From: Paragonimus westermani
Lineage: Eukaryota > Platyhelminthes > Trematoda > Plagiorchiida > Troglotrematidae
DNA: 64,000 nucleotides
NCBI GenBank assembly: GCA_008508345.1
Contig: QNGE01000837.1
Span: forward strand, 124,001 to 188,000
Direction of reading: 5' to 3'
Shown here: in pieces, positions 12,101 through 26,163 of the stretch
Layout: every line of letters starts with the position of its first letter
How positions within the stretch are numbered: position 1 is the stretch's first letter
Program-made: the position numbers and the translations under genes
Notes under the pieces: generated by a model
Seen by the model: the letters and a program-made list of their open reading frames with translations, nothing else
Databases searched by the model: none
Told to the model about the DNA's origin: nothing

Positions 12101-13480
12101 TCAACCTGAACATCTATATTGCCTTAGTTGTAAAAAAGATTGATCTGCGTAAACGAAAGCAAAGAGTTGTCGTTTTTATTCACTTTCAATATGACTACGT
12201 TGTCTGATGTCAGTCAGCTAAAGAGGAGACGCTAACTCCCTGGACAACAAAGTCAACCTTGAGCGTACACCTAGTTTCCAGTCTGTGACATTCAGTTCAA
12301 GACAGCTGAAGACAGTCATATCTTTCAAGACATTGATGACTAATGGCGTAAGCCGCCGGTATGAGAATCAGGCGTTCGAACTTCAGTTAACTGTCCTCAG
12401 TTTGCACACCCCTTTTTGAGAAAGATATCAACTAACTTCCACAGCCAACCGAATTAACAATTCTACAGTTCAAATCACAACATCATATTGATTGGCTTAC
12501 AGCTAACTGGTCTAGTAGAAAGGATATATCCCAAATTTTCTAAAATGAATGTGTAAAAGTCGCTGGAACAGTCTTACTCAAACAAGAAAAACCTATGTAA
12601 TTTTGAAATATAAGGAGTCGTTCATAACAAGAGCTGTTCAACAATCCTCAAGAAGCCAAGCCGATGAGCATCATAAATGTCGAGTACTGATTGCAAACTT
12701 ACTAAATTACAGAAGTACCTACCATAAGACCTTCCTGAACGACGTCCATCACCACGCTGTCGCCAAAGATAACTGATAGTGAACTTGATAAAAACGCCTT
12801 GTTATTGAGTCTAGCTCCGTAAAATTTCACCAGACCCGTCAACCTTGAACACGGTGATTCTTTCTAACGTTCGAAACTGTCCGTAAGTAATTCGCCCGTG
12901 CTCATCAGCGGATGATGATTTCGCAGCTCAACTATCAAACAACCAGTGACGTAGAGATAAAAATGGTAACGTCTAGCAGTGGTGAAAATGGCGAAAGAAG
13001 ATAATGGACTACGCGGCGAATGTGAAGGAGAAATGGAATCCACGCTGATACACGAGGCCAATAATGAATGTTAATTGCAGCAACCCAATCACTGTTGAAT
13101 CGGTCAAGAATATTCATGTCGGCTTATCCTCAAGTTGTGATCACCAACAGACAGAACGTGCAGAGCGTAGCCGACGTCCCAGTAATTTAGTAAGTACTAC
13201 TTTCATTCTCGTCTGATGTGTGTCGGTCTAAGTGCATTTTTTCTGGGAAATTCATCGCAAAATTTAGTACAGGTATCGGAAAAGTGTCCGCGACTGTAGT
13301 TTTATTCTCAGATGACCGTAGTCTTTGACTAATGTTGTCTTCGGCGCCACCAGTGCGTAAACTTTGACGTCTGCTATAATGTTTGGTGACAATAAAAAAT
13401 ATGCAGGAAGATAAATCCGTTTGTTTGCATGAAGCAGGAATCTACAAGAACAGGTTCTTGAATTCTCTTAAACCTTGTAC
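9181..13480. other. No recognisable gene
   Basis: AT-rich sequence with few frames. The longest is a minus-strand 101-codon frame at 11359-11664 containing a cysteine-rich stretch (VCRWLCRCTLHM) but no known domain. No match to the mobile elements elsewhere in the window was seen. Confidence 0.35.
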
Positions 13481-13605
13481 ACGACCTATTTCAAAAAGGA
13501 TTCAGTTGGAGCACGTTACTCGTGGTTAGCAATGTCATGATGAAGATTTAAACTTTGATCAGACTTTTACGAGACCAATAGGCTGACCACTGAGCTACTG
13601 GCATC
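13480..13605 (-). mobile_element. tRNA-derived SINE head (degenerate)
   Basis: On the minus strand an A box, TAGCTCAGTGG (13597-13587), fits the pol III consensus TRGCNNAGYNGG. It is followed at tRNA-like spacing by a B box with one change, GTTTAAATC (13553-13545). The outer ends GATG and CATC could form part of an acceptor stem. The anticodon arm is not convincing, so this is a tRNA-derived repeat head and not a functional tRNA. The 3' boundary is arbitrary because no second copy exists in the window. Confidence 0.45.
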
Positions 13606-16600
13606 GTATCTAGTGAGGTAAGACTGTCGTGTGCAAAAGCGCAGCCAAATTTAACTGTAACTGAATCTAGGATTAGTGGATTATCTGTGTAGGAGATAAA
13701 GTAGCTGTCCTGGTGATTCTGTCAGATAACACTTCGATCACGTGTTCTGAAAATGTTGAGATCACAAATGTGGTTGAAGCTGTTGAGTATTGCTTTGATT
13801 GCTGGCGACTATTTGATTTCGGCTCATATACAGCGAACGTCATTGGAGTCTATGTAAATACAAACGCTGAGGTGTTCACGTTATGCCAGCTAAAGTTGCC
13901 TCATCGCTTACCAACAATTTCGTAAATCAGGAGCTCCTAGCTAAATGGATTGGTGCAATCAGCATCAGAGTGGTTTCTGGAAAGTGGGCCTTAGGTTCAT
14001 CAAATCCGCCAACAACAGTAACAGGTGAGTACCTGTTGCAAGCTAGAAAGCAAAAATACATCAGTAATATATGGCCAACCTACAAAACAAATAAAAACCT
14101 GTATATATTTCCTCTCATTTTCGATGGCATGCATCAGTAATTTTAAGCAGATAAAACCGTTTCAAGAAATGAAGGTGGATTTCGAGTTTAGTCCAAAAAG
14201 AACCCGAGTATGAGGACATCAGTTTGCATAAAATCATCTCGAAAAACGTAACCGTGATACAACTCCAATCAACATACCAGTTTGCGCCACGATTTTAGTG
14301 TTGAATTATTTGGATTACATAGCTGTTGAAAGATTGATAAAGTCAATTTAAAACGAAAGATGTTGTCGATCGGAAACTTGGAATGACAGTTTTCAAATGA
14401 TGATAAGCTGACTGATGCCTTCAAATGAAAACACCCGAAGAAAACACCTCGTTTAATCCTTTTTAATGGTGATCTCGTTAGAGAGGTTCACAGAGAATGC
14501 AAATAAAAAGAGAAGTTTAACGGTCTTCTTATGAATTTAAGGCGTGAGGAGTAAATAAGCTTATTTTTGGTGATGTTTACAAGTATAATGGAGGAATGCA
14601 TGGGAAATCATCTGTAATTCCCACCTTTGTAATTCAAAAATGCGAATTGCGCACACAGGATTTGCACACCATCAAGTACGGATCTAAAATTAAATCAATG
14701 ACTAAGTCTTCGTGAGTGGTAAATTTTGCACAAGAATGTCCAAATTTGGGAAACAGACACGCCTAAAACGGTTTGATATATAATATCATCTCCAAATACT
14801 TTCAGAACTGATAGAGTGCTTCCAGACGGCATGTACTAAAATGGTGGTTAGCCTAATTTTTTTCGGATAAAAATCAAACTTGTACAGTTTATTGTAAAAA
14901 TTGTTCATCGGGTGCTATTTATGTAACTGTCCAGCGTGACGGCAACTGTCAAAGAGATTAGTTATTTTTTAACAGTCACTGACAAGTTTCACTATGCGCC
15001 TTGCATCTATCAGTGAGATGGCGCCAAGAACCAGTGTCCACCTTGTGGAATGTGGCTGAGTCAAGTTTTGTTTGATATGAAGGGAATTATTTGTTGGTAC
15101 ACTAAGATGGGCAGACGAAAAATGTGAACATCGTGTTTTTCCTTTTGTCTGAACTTAAAACTGCCTTTAATCGGAAATTTTGACCTGTGTTTTTGCAGAA
15201 GAATGTTGCCGTGATAAAGAACACTTTAAAAAAGAGATTTTCACTATTGGTCATGAAAAAGAAACAATCGCAAACACAAGTCCTATGTGTAGGACATTAG
15301 AATGTGTTTGGTTTCAGACCGTACCGGATAACAATTTGCTTACATTGGAAAACCTTTTTGGGAAAAGGAGACTTAGACTACCACAGGTGCTTTAACCTCA
15401 TGGCGTAATGATCAAAAGTACCAAAAATGGTGAGTACTGTCCAACTAGACAGATGATTACATTTGTTATTTCGTATCATAAAGACTGTTCTTATTTAACA
15501 AAATTTTGATAATGGCATTAGGTGATTGTTAGCGCAAAATATGGGTACTAATTAACATCAAGAAAGAACCGCTAAAACTGGTAAGTTTACGTGCCAACTG
15601 TGATAAAAATTCGAGTGAAACGTGTCATCCACACTTTCTAGGAGTACCGTTCGATTGACGCTATATGACAAGAAAGCAATAAAACAAAAGCGCTGTGTCA
15701 AATGGCCAAATTTTAGAGTAGACAAATATGGACACGTGGATGCTGCTCATGCACAACATATGCTTCCGGCTTTCATCACGTGGCTTGTAAATGTGATAGC
15801 TATCGTGTGGACTTGGCTGATTACATTCATTGAAAAACAAACCGTTTCACTACTGACCAGTCTGTTAGCTTAAAAACCCCCGTGACTATCGTCAACATCA
15901 CAATTACCGTTCCTTAGTCTGTCCGAAACCACAAAATTTTGTTGAGCAACATTCTGGTTGCTATAACTTGTAGGGTATTCCGCCGACATGCGTTAAACCC
16001 AACAAGTAGTTGAACGAAGCTATTGCATTGGAGTGATAGTTTGGGCAGTTTCATTTCATCACGAAGACCCAGATTTGAAAGTCACTTGTCTCGAGATTTC
16101 TCAGTGCCACATACACTGTCGTAATTAGGGTCTGGACCGCGGCTTCAACCTATGTAAGTCGTGAGCGTTGAAGATTACTCACACATGCCTATGAATGTGT
16201 TTAACTGCGGGGATTCCGTTGCGCTGAACACATAATCAGCTTCGCAACGGTTCAGAAGGCCGCAAAGAGATGACATTCTGCATTCCTCCAAACTGACTAA
16301 ATCAGGAGATATTGAATAATAGTATGCGAATTTCACGTTTTTTAAGTGTAACCACCCCACTATGAAAACGAAATACGGTTTTTCATCGAAATTTCTACAT
16401 ACTGTTTACAACTACTGCAATCTGCATGATTGACTGAAGTGTCACTTGGACAGCCAACCCAACACTATGCCCACATTGCTTTGCCTTACTGATGTCAGCT
16501 TTTCCATGTACAGCCCACACACTGTATTTGAAGGTATGAGGAAAACCCATGGTTATTCATTTTTCTCACAACTGACGTATTGGCTTGTGCAGCCTAAGGC

Positions 16601-17240
16601 GGTCTGTTCAGCGGAAACAAACCATGTGTATTGTGGTAATGAAAGAGACAAACACCGTTTCTATGTTAGCCAGCTTCATTTACCAGCTACATGTCCACAA
16701 TTCGAATTTGTTGCCTAGGAAACAGCATATAACATTGTACTGACTTATAACAAAATAGCTCTTTATACCTAAATTCAAAAGACACCCAACGAATATTAAG
16801 TCAGATAGAGCTGGGACACAAAGGTTGACAAGGTTTGAGAAAGCAGTGAACCAGCGAAGAAACAAAAACTAGAACAATGGGTCCAGAAGAAGATGAAATT
16901 TAAACAGATCAACTCACTAAAATAAATTATTTGCTGAAAAAAAACACCCACACCTCTCTCGCTTAGTTTCACTATACTTAATAAAAGAAAGTGGTTATGC
17001 AAGATACCCGGGCCTCCTAAACTGGCTGTTACTAGGGCATTTTTATTGTTTTGAAGAGCATATTGACGCTAGAGTTACTCATCACCAAAAGGTAATGACG
17101 CCAATAAAAAGCATGCATGTATAACACGTAATTAGCAGTGTGACATAATAAACGAATAATGAGCTTAGATAACCAAGTGTTTGAACTCATCAAAATCCGG
17201 CTAGTTCTGTACACATGATTGTTGCAGATCAGTGCTTGAA
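13606..17240. other. No recognisable gene
   Basis: Short frames only. A frame at 13883-14021 ends at a good splice donor (GGTGAGTACC at about 14021) and could be a small exon, but no acceptor or domain supports it. Plus-strand frames at 15622-15873 (hydrophobic segment AFITWLVNVIAIVWTWLITF) and 16446-16718 have no recognisable family. Confidence 0.3.
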
Positions 17241-17812
17241 TATGCGGAGACTTGTGGGGGAGTTTCAGAGAGCAGGGTTGATGTCAGTGTAATCCTTGTC
17301 TCATAATTCCTTTGCTATGTGAGCCAGTACGAGCCTCGGAGCCAAAATCCTTTCGGTGCCACTGTGTACCACTTAGTTCATGTCCTCCAGTACAGGCACG
17401 AGGCTGTTGTGTCAGGTGTCTCAAACCTCCACTTGTTTTCACATGTCGGAAGGCCTGGCGGCTTTTGGTTTGACCGTGAAGATGACCAATGACAGGTCCA
17501 CCAGGAGTGAGATAATTTGTGCATGTGTGTGGAGGGGGAGTGGGTGAGAGAGGATTGTACCGGCACCTGTGGTTTCGACATGATTGGGATGGTCCACCGT
17601 GTCAGGTGCATCACGAATGAACACGTCTGTTTCACGAGGTCACTGCGTTTCGGATTGTAGGGTGAACAGGTCGCGGGACATCGGACCACGTTGAGGTAAT
17701 ACATACGAAGTGCCGATGTGGTAATTATCGCGGACAAACGGAATGTGTCAGTTATGACTGTCCTGTCCAAAGTGACACCTACAAGCACCGGTCGTGTTTG
17801 TTAGTTCTTTGT
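17241..17812. other. GC-richer stretch upstream of the PLE 5' end
   Basis: This stretch is noticeably less AT-rich than its surroundings and has a 136-codon minus-strand frame (17378-17788) rich in Thr, Ser, Pro and Trp, probably spurious. It abuts the PLE fragment, so it may be unrecognised PLE terminal-repeat or 3' sequence, or another repeat. Nothing in it matches the PLE coding fragments at 3 or 57 kb. Confidence 0.3.
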
Positions 17813-17877
17813 GAGTAGAAGCTACCTGAGGAAGGCCACCCGAGGTGGTTGAAACGTAGAGTATTACAACTTGCTCG
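17813..17877 (+). ncRNA. Hammerhead-ribozyme-like motif in PLE repeat
   Basis: Core CTGAGGA (17826-17832; fits CUGANGA) is followed by one extra A, helix II GGCCACC-CGA-GGTGGTT (17834-17850, five Watson-Crick pairs plus two G-U), GAAA (17851-17854), a two-pair helix III (AC-GTAGA-GT) and a GTA cleavage triplet ending at 17863. Helix I has proximal pairs from CTAC and an outer stem GAGTA with TGCTC around an internal loop. The first proximal pair is broken here (TTAC), but the copy at 31425 has GTAC, which restores it. The extra A, the G-U pairs and the mismatch suggest a decayed or weak ribozyme. Confidence 0.55.
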
Positions 17878-17980
17878 AAACGTTGTGTTATTCCCAATCT
17901 GTATATCAATAACATGTTAAACACGACGCCCAAACTATTCAACTTCATTCGTACTACATTTGGTGCGGATATCTTACAAC
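17813..17980 (+). mobile_element. PLE 5'-end fragment with hammerhead-like motif
   Basis: This segment joins two blocks also seen elsewhere: 17832-17902 is repeated in inverted form at 6205-6275 and in part at 31425-31480, and 17885-17980 is repeated directly at 6287-6382. It is therefore the most complete copy here of one repeat: hammerhead-like motif, short spacer, then the start of an ORF (NNMLNTTPKLFNF in the same frame as the 6.3 kb copy). The match ends at 17980 and a stop follows at about 17998, so the element is 3'-truncated. Assignment to PLE is inference from hammerheads in PLE terminal repeats and from PLE coding fragments in the window. Confidence 0.6.
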
Positions 17981-20900
17981 TGATCAAATGTGTTATTTAA
18001 CTGTTCGCTAACGATTCAGCTGCTACCAAGCGGGTATCTGTAAAATAGAATCTGTGAAATTGTGGGTTTGTCCGGTCATAATGACAAAATCTTGCTACCT
18101 TCTAACAATCGTTACTTAGTGATATAAGGTACACATAAGTGTTACTGTACTAAATTTGAGTTAGTGATTTTAGACGGTTGTCATATGATGTAGAAGACAA
18201 CAGAATCCACCAAGCACGAAGCAAATGATGTGCTTTCAGTTCAAATTCCCAAGCACCCAAGATAACGTTAATTACAGAATTTAGAGAAACACCTCACAGG
18301 CAGACTCATGAATTACGCTGCACATTAGTACGGATGGTGAGTAAATAAACCAGGTCACGGATATTTGTTTTTTTCTTCTAATTTCAAATGTAGTCCCTTC
18401 ATTTTAGTGAACTGTTGTCTTAAAATGGTAGCTGAAATTGTTTGTACGCTGAGGTGGTAGAAGACTACTTGATTGATTGGGTTGTCCTGTTACAGTGGGC
18501 TCGTAGACGCAAGAACAGCGATTTCTTCTTAAAACTGCTATTGTGCCGGATAACCTCCAAATGTGGTCAGAAAGAAAAGCCTATGGTATCCATTTTCTCT
18601 GAGTGCACATACGACCAACGAATTTCATTATATTTTCTTGAGACTTAACTAAGAGAAATATGGTTACTTCATTGACCATACAACCAATCACCTAGGTTTC
18701 CATCTGCAGAGGATATTGTTCTAGCTTGTTTCGTTAACCATTCGTTTTTACGCTCTTCCTTGTCGAATTAAACACACTTACAGTAGTCGCACACACCTGC
18801 CTTTAAGGGAATTCAATGCACATCGTATCATCAGCACATGGTTAACGCTTTTAAGTAGTAGCGCGGTGTTATCTACAACATTTTTACAGTACAACGGCAT
18901 TTCCTCATATTAGTGGCGGTACCGATTTCCCGGCTTTCCTATAGCAGTATTCTGTTACATTTATTCCAAAGGGGTGATCCTATGATCATCATGTCAGCTT
19001 GTTTCTTGACCGCAACAGTTTACCAAAAACTTTGGCTCACCATTATTTATGTCACACAACAAGGCGACAGGCATCAATATCCTCCTTAAATTGCCCTTGG
19101 GTCAGTTGGACCAATGTATTGCGCAAGTGATTTTTGTTTGTTTATACCAAAGGTACTCAACTTCCGTTGCAGTAGAGATGAATTCCAGATGGAGTCGTTT
19201 GCGTTCATATCCATCCGATAACACACATGACCATGGAGCATATGATATCATGATTTTCTTGCTGTTTCTTCTCTTTTTCTTTCCTAAGTGAATTAGCCCA
19301 CTGGACGTGGTAAAAACAGATGCCTTCAGTGTTTGTGTATGCGAAAAAAAATGAGTCAGCAGGTTACTTTGTCTAAGATGTCACAAATTTTCGTCTGTGA
19401 CTTTATGATTAACTTGCTTTTACCGACTTTAAACTAGTTTTTAAGCGCTTGGTGAGCAATGCAGTTATTTTCATGAACACAAGCTGAGACATCAGAGGTT
19501 TGCTGGAACTACCAAATGTACATCGACAACATCGTTTTTTGAGTAATGACAAGAGAAGTCACAACAAGCGAGTTGACCTAGAATTTGGACTTAGTATCTA
19601 GGTCGTGATTTCATTTTAGTACTGTGTGAGTCTGTCGTATCAAAAGACTCGTAATATAAGTTAGTTTCGGGTATAATTTATTCCTTGGAATTCCACTTTA
19701 CAGCAAACCTGCAACAACTGCGTTGGTGGGAACTACTTTAGATATTAGTAAAAAATAAAAGTAGACGTGAATGGGAAAGTTCCACACAATTATAATATTG
19801 GAAAACAACTTATTTCCTCTCAAGCTACAGCGTTGTACGGTAGTTTTAAGTTCAATATTACACTAGTAGGTGAAATTATTCAGTACTGATATTTGTTTTT
19901 TTACTGTTGCTCTCGCCTGATTGCGAACAAAGTACAATACACGATTGATCAGTTAGCTGTAATTTATGTTCTTTTGAACGCACATCCCGAAAATAAACAT
20001 CTCAAACAAACACCTAATTCAGCCTCGTCGCTGCGGGCTGCTTCAGTTGTTGGCACACAGATGAACCACCAGCGACTGTCTAAAGGCAAATCAGATGTAG
20101 CCTCTGATTAACACACGACTTTGTTCCATGTTGGGTAACGTACATATTACATAATTACCGTGGAATATGCAGATAACTTTATGTTTGAACGTTGTGATCT
20201 CGAAATATTCTCTCAAGTGCTAAAACTGAAGTTTACTGTGTTTGGTATCTGCTAAGTATTCTACGGAGTAACGTATGGGATGCACAGTAAAATCTCGCTG
20301 ACTAAATCAATTATGATATACCCGTGTTCAATGCTACCGAGTGGGGCGGTGTCGCAAAGGTTATGTATAATATATAACCTGTTGGATATAGCATGATTTT
20401 ATATAGATGAGTTATATAAAGTACTAAATTTCACGCTCAAAGTCGTTATCTCTTGAAGATAAACTCGCATGTAGGTTGCTAGTAACGAATATTTTGGTCG
20501 TATTTATCGAGTATTTTGATAAGCTAATTAGAATGATTTGCATATCTATTAGAATTCGTCAAAAGCACGCGACCGCTTTTGCGATTGTGCCAATAATCAT
20601 TTGTGAATATTCGGCGAACAGTGACTACACACTCTAATTCAGGAACAGTATAAGAATGTATCGTGGGCCACAGTGAATTCGCGCGCATTGCCGGCGTATT
20701 TTCTTGTCACCTGCACCTACTTCTTTTCTCCACCAAGTTTAAGATGAACCAAGAAAATTAAACAACCTTTTTAGTGAGTAAATACCAACTATTCGTAAGC
20801 TATTCAAAAAACTGCATTAAGAAGAGTGGTTCCCAAATATGTTTCACTCTTCGCCCCTCATGGGCTTAAAGGGCCATCTCATAGCTTACAGTTTCTTAAA

Positions 20901-23900
20901 CACATCATCGCCAATCACCTAGCTTGGGTACCCGAACATGCAGGCAAGGGCAATGGCAATTAAATGCACCTTTTAGAACGCACTCTAATGCAGTTTTGAG
21001 TATCATCCATTTACTGCGGCGAGTGTACACGACGCAATCACAGCCACTCATCACTTCGGGGCTTACAAGAGCTTAAAAACGCATTTAGACTCGTGTATTT
21101 GGAAAGCTGAAGCCTACACATATAGCCCATTGGGAAAGCAGCCCAGCTTAACTTGTGAAACATTGGTCCTAGAGTAGAGTTAGCTATGAAATATCGCGCC
21201 ATGCAGACCAACCTTCAATAGAATTTGCACTGTAGTAATAACCCCTCTTCCGATTTGCTGATTTCTGTAGTCAAACTACAAGGGAAATTTGTGACGAAAG
21301 TGAGTGTAGTTAATACCTCAATAGTATTCCAGGCAAAAAGGAAGATTCTAGTTAATTATTGACATTTTGTGCACCATAACCTGTCTCTCAAAAGTCTTTT
21401 AATTCTGAATAGAGTGCACCTAATTAAATGGCGGAAAGTTCATTAAATCTCTGAAACGATTTGTTTTGTTTTATGATGGGCTGAAAAACATGAGTAAAAA
21501 TGGAACAGTATGGTGTCACATCCTTCATGCAGGCAGATGTGCTATTCTAACAGGTACCAGTAGCACGCATACCGATAATGAAATGTTTAAGAATTTTTAC
21601 ACACCTACTGGGATTGTTCGTTGGCTTTGAAGGCATGGGCGGAAATTTTCAATAAAACAAATGTCATTCATGCGCAAACGATCTAAGGAAAGGTCAAGAC
21701 ATATTAGTTGAGTGAGTGGATGACTTCGTTATCGTGGTACGACACTTTTCTGGGAAATTGCCTTTATTATACTGTCCACGAACTTATTGTGAGACAACCA
21801 GTTTGGTGAAAGACGATGAGGCGCTGATTCAAAATGAACTTAGCTTAATGTTTAATAAAGTATGGAGGCAAAGTTGAAATGGAATATGAACGAATAGATC
21901 TGAAACAGAGCTAGAGAACCTTATTCATTCTGGCTTCAGCAAATATCGTATAGAAGTAAAACTTGGAAAAAATCTAATGCTGTATGCCATGTGATAGAAG
22001 GTGGGTACATTTTGTGATTTCAAAAAACTGTGGTATCGTCTTCTTGCCACAGTAATGAATCAGCCATTCGGTCTACAAATATGTCAGGAGTGCTCGATCA
22101 AAAACAGTAACTTACGGGCTAATCACACCAAACAAAATAAGACATGGCTGCTCTGCTTATTACTGATGCGTTCGTTCACTTCAATTTCTTCAGAGATGTG
22201 AAGCAATCAGCATTCACATTTGGTAGAAGCATTTGAACTAATACAGGTATTTTGAACTAATCCTCTTAAACCGATTGAACATAATTTATAAACAACGTAT
22301 ATCTACTTTATGTTCGGGGTTTAAGCCATGATGCAAAATTTCTTCATGGACCTCACATTATACAAAATGAGTAAACCAGGATGATGAAGTATTGTTGTGA
22401 ACTTTCGCACTCTCAAATAAATTGCTGAAGTCAAATTTTATACATGGCAACAATATACACAAACATTAGTTCAGGATGAGTTTCGTGATGTGACCTAAGA
22501 CCGGGCTGCTATCGACGAGTATTCAAAAGAAATAGACTCTGCATATCGTGAGTTAGGAAGCATGCTGGTCACCAGTATAATTCCACTACAAAGACGCATT
22601 TCACACATTCTTCAAAAGATTCTTCTGAATTTACTAGTATTAGGCGTCTTATTTGTCTATACACTAACGTGTTGTTTTTATACGCAAGTTGGCGGAGACG
22701 AAATACACAATAACGCCTATTCTAAATGACATACCAGCCGAACCATTGTGGCTTTGCACGAGAAGTTTTAGTAGTCTTCTTCTCAATCCGCCCTACAGCC
22801 AACTAGATGTGGTGGACAAGAGAGGTTCGATAGAACCTACTTAAGCAAAGTCGTCCATATTTAGAAGTGAGTAAGAATTAAGTGTAAGCTTACTGGGTTT
22901 ATCAAACTGTAAAATTTATGTTAAAGATATGGCAATATTTCGTTCATCCGAACAAGCAGCAGATGACCAAAATTGACCTCAAAGTATCTGACAACCTAAC
23001 TTGAATGTGACATACGAACTTGAAATAAATATTTGTCTGCAGTTTATTGAAATACACATATGTTGCCGAAAAATGGATCCATTAAAATAGCTGTCTGCTA
23101 GAAAGGTCTAAAAAGTGGACATTGCTTGAAATTCAGCAACTTCTCATCAGTGTAATATGAACGCACGATAGCGAATATATTATTAACCGGAATAGGATGA
23201 CTTTGTAAACAAGAAAATATTTCCGAGAAACTGTGTTTAACCACATTTATTCTCCAGTCCACTAGTTATCGTAAACATTCAATGAATAAGCACAGTAAAC
23301 AAAAACCACTAATTTGTACAGTAAATGGTGTAAGAAGGGGGTACACAGAAATCCTTTTGGGCTATTTTGTTACACAACAAACAATCCAACTTCGATTAAA
23401 CAAGCATTGAATGCAACAGAACTTTGAGTTTGCACGCAAGTAGGATAGACCAGTTCTACACCATGTTTTGGTTATCAGTTTATGGGAACTTTCGCGAAGG
23501 TCCCATAAGCAAAATTGAGAGATATGTGACTTCCAGAGTAAAGTAACATTTACTTGAGCATTTGCAGAAATCTATTTTCGACTCTCGACAGTACCGCCAA
23601 ACCATACACGCAAGCATTCTCGGCAGCAAATGGATACGTTCTGACAGCTGGCCACACTATCGACCTTGTCCATGCAAGTGTATGACTTATGAAAAAATGG
23701 TTTTATATTTTCATAACTGTTGTGTTGAATGGTAACTATGTAACACTTATATCCAGCTGCTCTCATATTCCAACGTTTTGTTCATATTTTTTGGTCACTG
23801 ATTAAACTGAGTGTGAACACTTCCATTTTTTGGTCCGTGGACTGAAAACCCACAATAGCCTTTCTATCTTTCATAGAGTATAGGTTTGCTTCCACTTGCT

Positions 23901-26163
23901 TTAGTGGGGAGCAATTTTTAAATTATGAATATGTACCTGCAGTGTCAGGAGATTATTTTCCAAATCGGTCCCAGTTTACCAGCGTAAACATTGTCACAGG
24001 TTTAGTTGCATTTAAGATATTCTTTTCTCCCATCCCACTCGTCGTGTCAAATTAAATCCGTTCTGCTCACCCAAAGTAGTGTACAAAATGCGGAAGTAAG
24101 CATTGCCATGTTTAATTATAAAATTTATAAATATCTCTCCACTCTACGCTGCAGACTGGTTATTATCTATCAGCTGTCTTGTCTGATGAAATCTTCCTTC
24201 CACGCATCCAAGTGCTGTGAATAATATTTCACTTTAACGACAAAAATATCAGCATCTGTTGATGTCTTCACAATTTCTGAAAAAAAGACTCATTGGGGCC
24301 TCAGTTTGCAAGTTCTTTGTGCTGCATGAGAACAAAGTTGAGCCTAGTTTCGTCACATGCTAAATGCAATAAACTTGACCGAAATGTTCCGAATTTCCAT
24401 TGAATGTGGTTTTCTTCGAATGATATAATCACATACTTACTGCGCCCACTTTGTCGATCAGCTAATCAGCTATTAGTGGCAAGTCAAATCTGAGTATTTG
24501 GGAGTCCACGCGAAAAAAATCAATAGCACGCAGTAGCCTGCTTGAAATTTGATGCCCTTAGTTCTGTTAACACTGATACAGCCTGAAGTTCAGAACGGGT
24601 CAACCTAATTAAAAGCCAAATATAATTAGACACAATGATGGACCACATTCTGACAATCACCCTCAACAATGATGCACCACCTGTTGAACAATACTTGTGA
24701 AACCTTTCATTCTGACCACTAAGAGAGTCCAAACGATCTTTTGTGGGAAGACAGTTGTGTCAACATCTGTCACATGATGAGAAAATAGACGAAAATTTAT
24801 TCGTAATTTCTGGTAGTGGTTTTTCTGTATAGATGCCTGAACGTAAATTTGAAGTAGGAAATTTGATAGTGCCCATCTGTATTCTGACGGAACTGTCTTC
24901 AAAGTCTATTGATGTAATGAAATGAAGGTGTATATCAATTCATTCTGATGGTTGGCAGTGTAGTGGCTTGGTTCTGGGAGCAAAATGGGATGCCGTATGG
25001 AAAGGGACTTCAGAGAAAGGATGTAGACCAGGCTGTAAAACACCGGATTTCATGTCGGCAGCGTAACATCGAGATAAACAACAAAATGCCAGAATGTAGA
25101 ACAAGTTAGATTTGATACTAAAAATAAAGGACAAACCATAAGCGTGCCACTCAGTTGTCACTGGCTTCTAATTTGGTAGCAGAAACTAAGCACTCAGTGT
25201 CGTAGCTGCATTCCTGTTGTAAACTATGGGAATAGTTTGATTAAATTGTTGGGCAAAATTTTGTTTCAGTCTGACTGCATGCTTAGCATTAAAAATAATG
25301 TCCTCTTCAGTATGTACATTCAAGGAAACTGTGATTTTCAAACGCGTCGAGAAAAATGCCGTACCACAAACAATCTCGTGACGGATGATTCATCATCATT
25401 CAAACGGGAACTTTTATTCTGGCCGCTGCCGGTATAACCTTGCACCATACATATTGACCGGACACGCTATTCTTATTAAACAAATCAGAGGTGAAAATTT
25501 TATTGGAAATATAGCGTATTGTAAAATGTTATCAGGTAAACAGATCTTCCGTGAACAACAAAACCAATCAAGTGTGCACTGAATGTTAGATTAGAATGAT
25601 GAGTAAGAGCCAGAGATTATGCAGTTGATAATTCATATTGTTTAATTATGAGGTGTAGAGAGGCATTTTGAGAAAATTTAGCGAAATTGTCTCATTTGTT
25701 ATAACGATAAAATCGTTCTTGAGAGAACATTTTGAGGTTGCTGCAAGAAAATGGTGTCAAAATGGTGAAACTAATATTTCTTTAACTCTTTCGAAAATGG
25801 TAGAGAAACTAATGGTATTTCATAGATACCGCTGGAGTAAATGCGGAATACCCGTTTATTATGAAAGATACTATTAGAGTGTAATCTGAACGGCGTGACC
25901 AATTGCATTTGGTAGTCGGAACCGCTTTATTAAAACGGTGGCTACTGAGAGATAGAAGACGTCACTTGCCTAAAGAAACACTCGTTCAAGACTTCCACGT
26001 GACCATAGAAACCCGTGACTGGTGGGTATTCGTAGCAGTGTACAGTTGTGCGCGTTCTTGCTATTACATTTAGCACTCACATAGGTGCGGTAAACTGTAT
26101 TTCATTAGCATTGTGTTGACTACATTTTGTTACTAATGAGTAGTGTGGGAGATTTGTCATTTT
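17981..26163. other. Long AT-rich stretch, no recognisable gene
   Basis: About 8 kb with no frame above 80 codons on either strand and no match to the mobile elements elsewhere in the window. Frames at 18442-18648, 19049-19291 and 24663-24902 lack motifs. A small palindrome, AGGTTAT-N9-ATAACCT, lies at 20358-20380. It reads as intergenic or intronic DNA. Confidence 0.4.
20358..20380. repeat. Perfect 7-bp inverted repeat
   Basis: AGGTTAT and ATAACCT separated by nine bases, in a run of A and T. Possibly chance in AT-rich DNA. Confidence 0.3.

Noticed and set aside
12340..12400. tRNA-like TGGCGTAAGCCGCCGG followed by GCGTTCGAACTTC
   Set aside because: Box spacing is far too short and the B box lacks its final C; no supporting second copy.
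12884..12911. Minus-strand CTGATGAGCACGGGCGAAT, hammerhead candidate
   Set aside because: GAAA is GAAT, helix II would be two pairs and helix III is absent.
17378..17788. 136-codon minus ORF
   Set aside because: Composition-biased, no motif, antisense to a GC-richer repeat-like stretch; no support as a gene.
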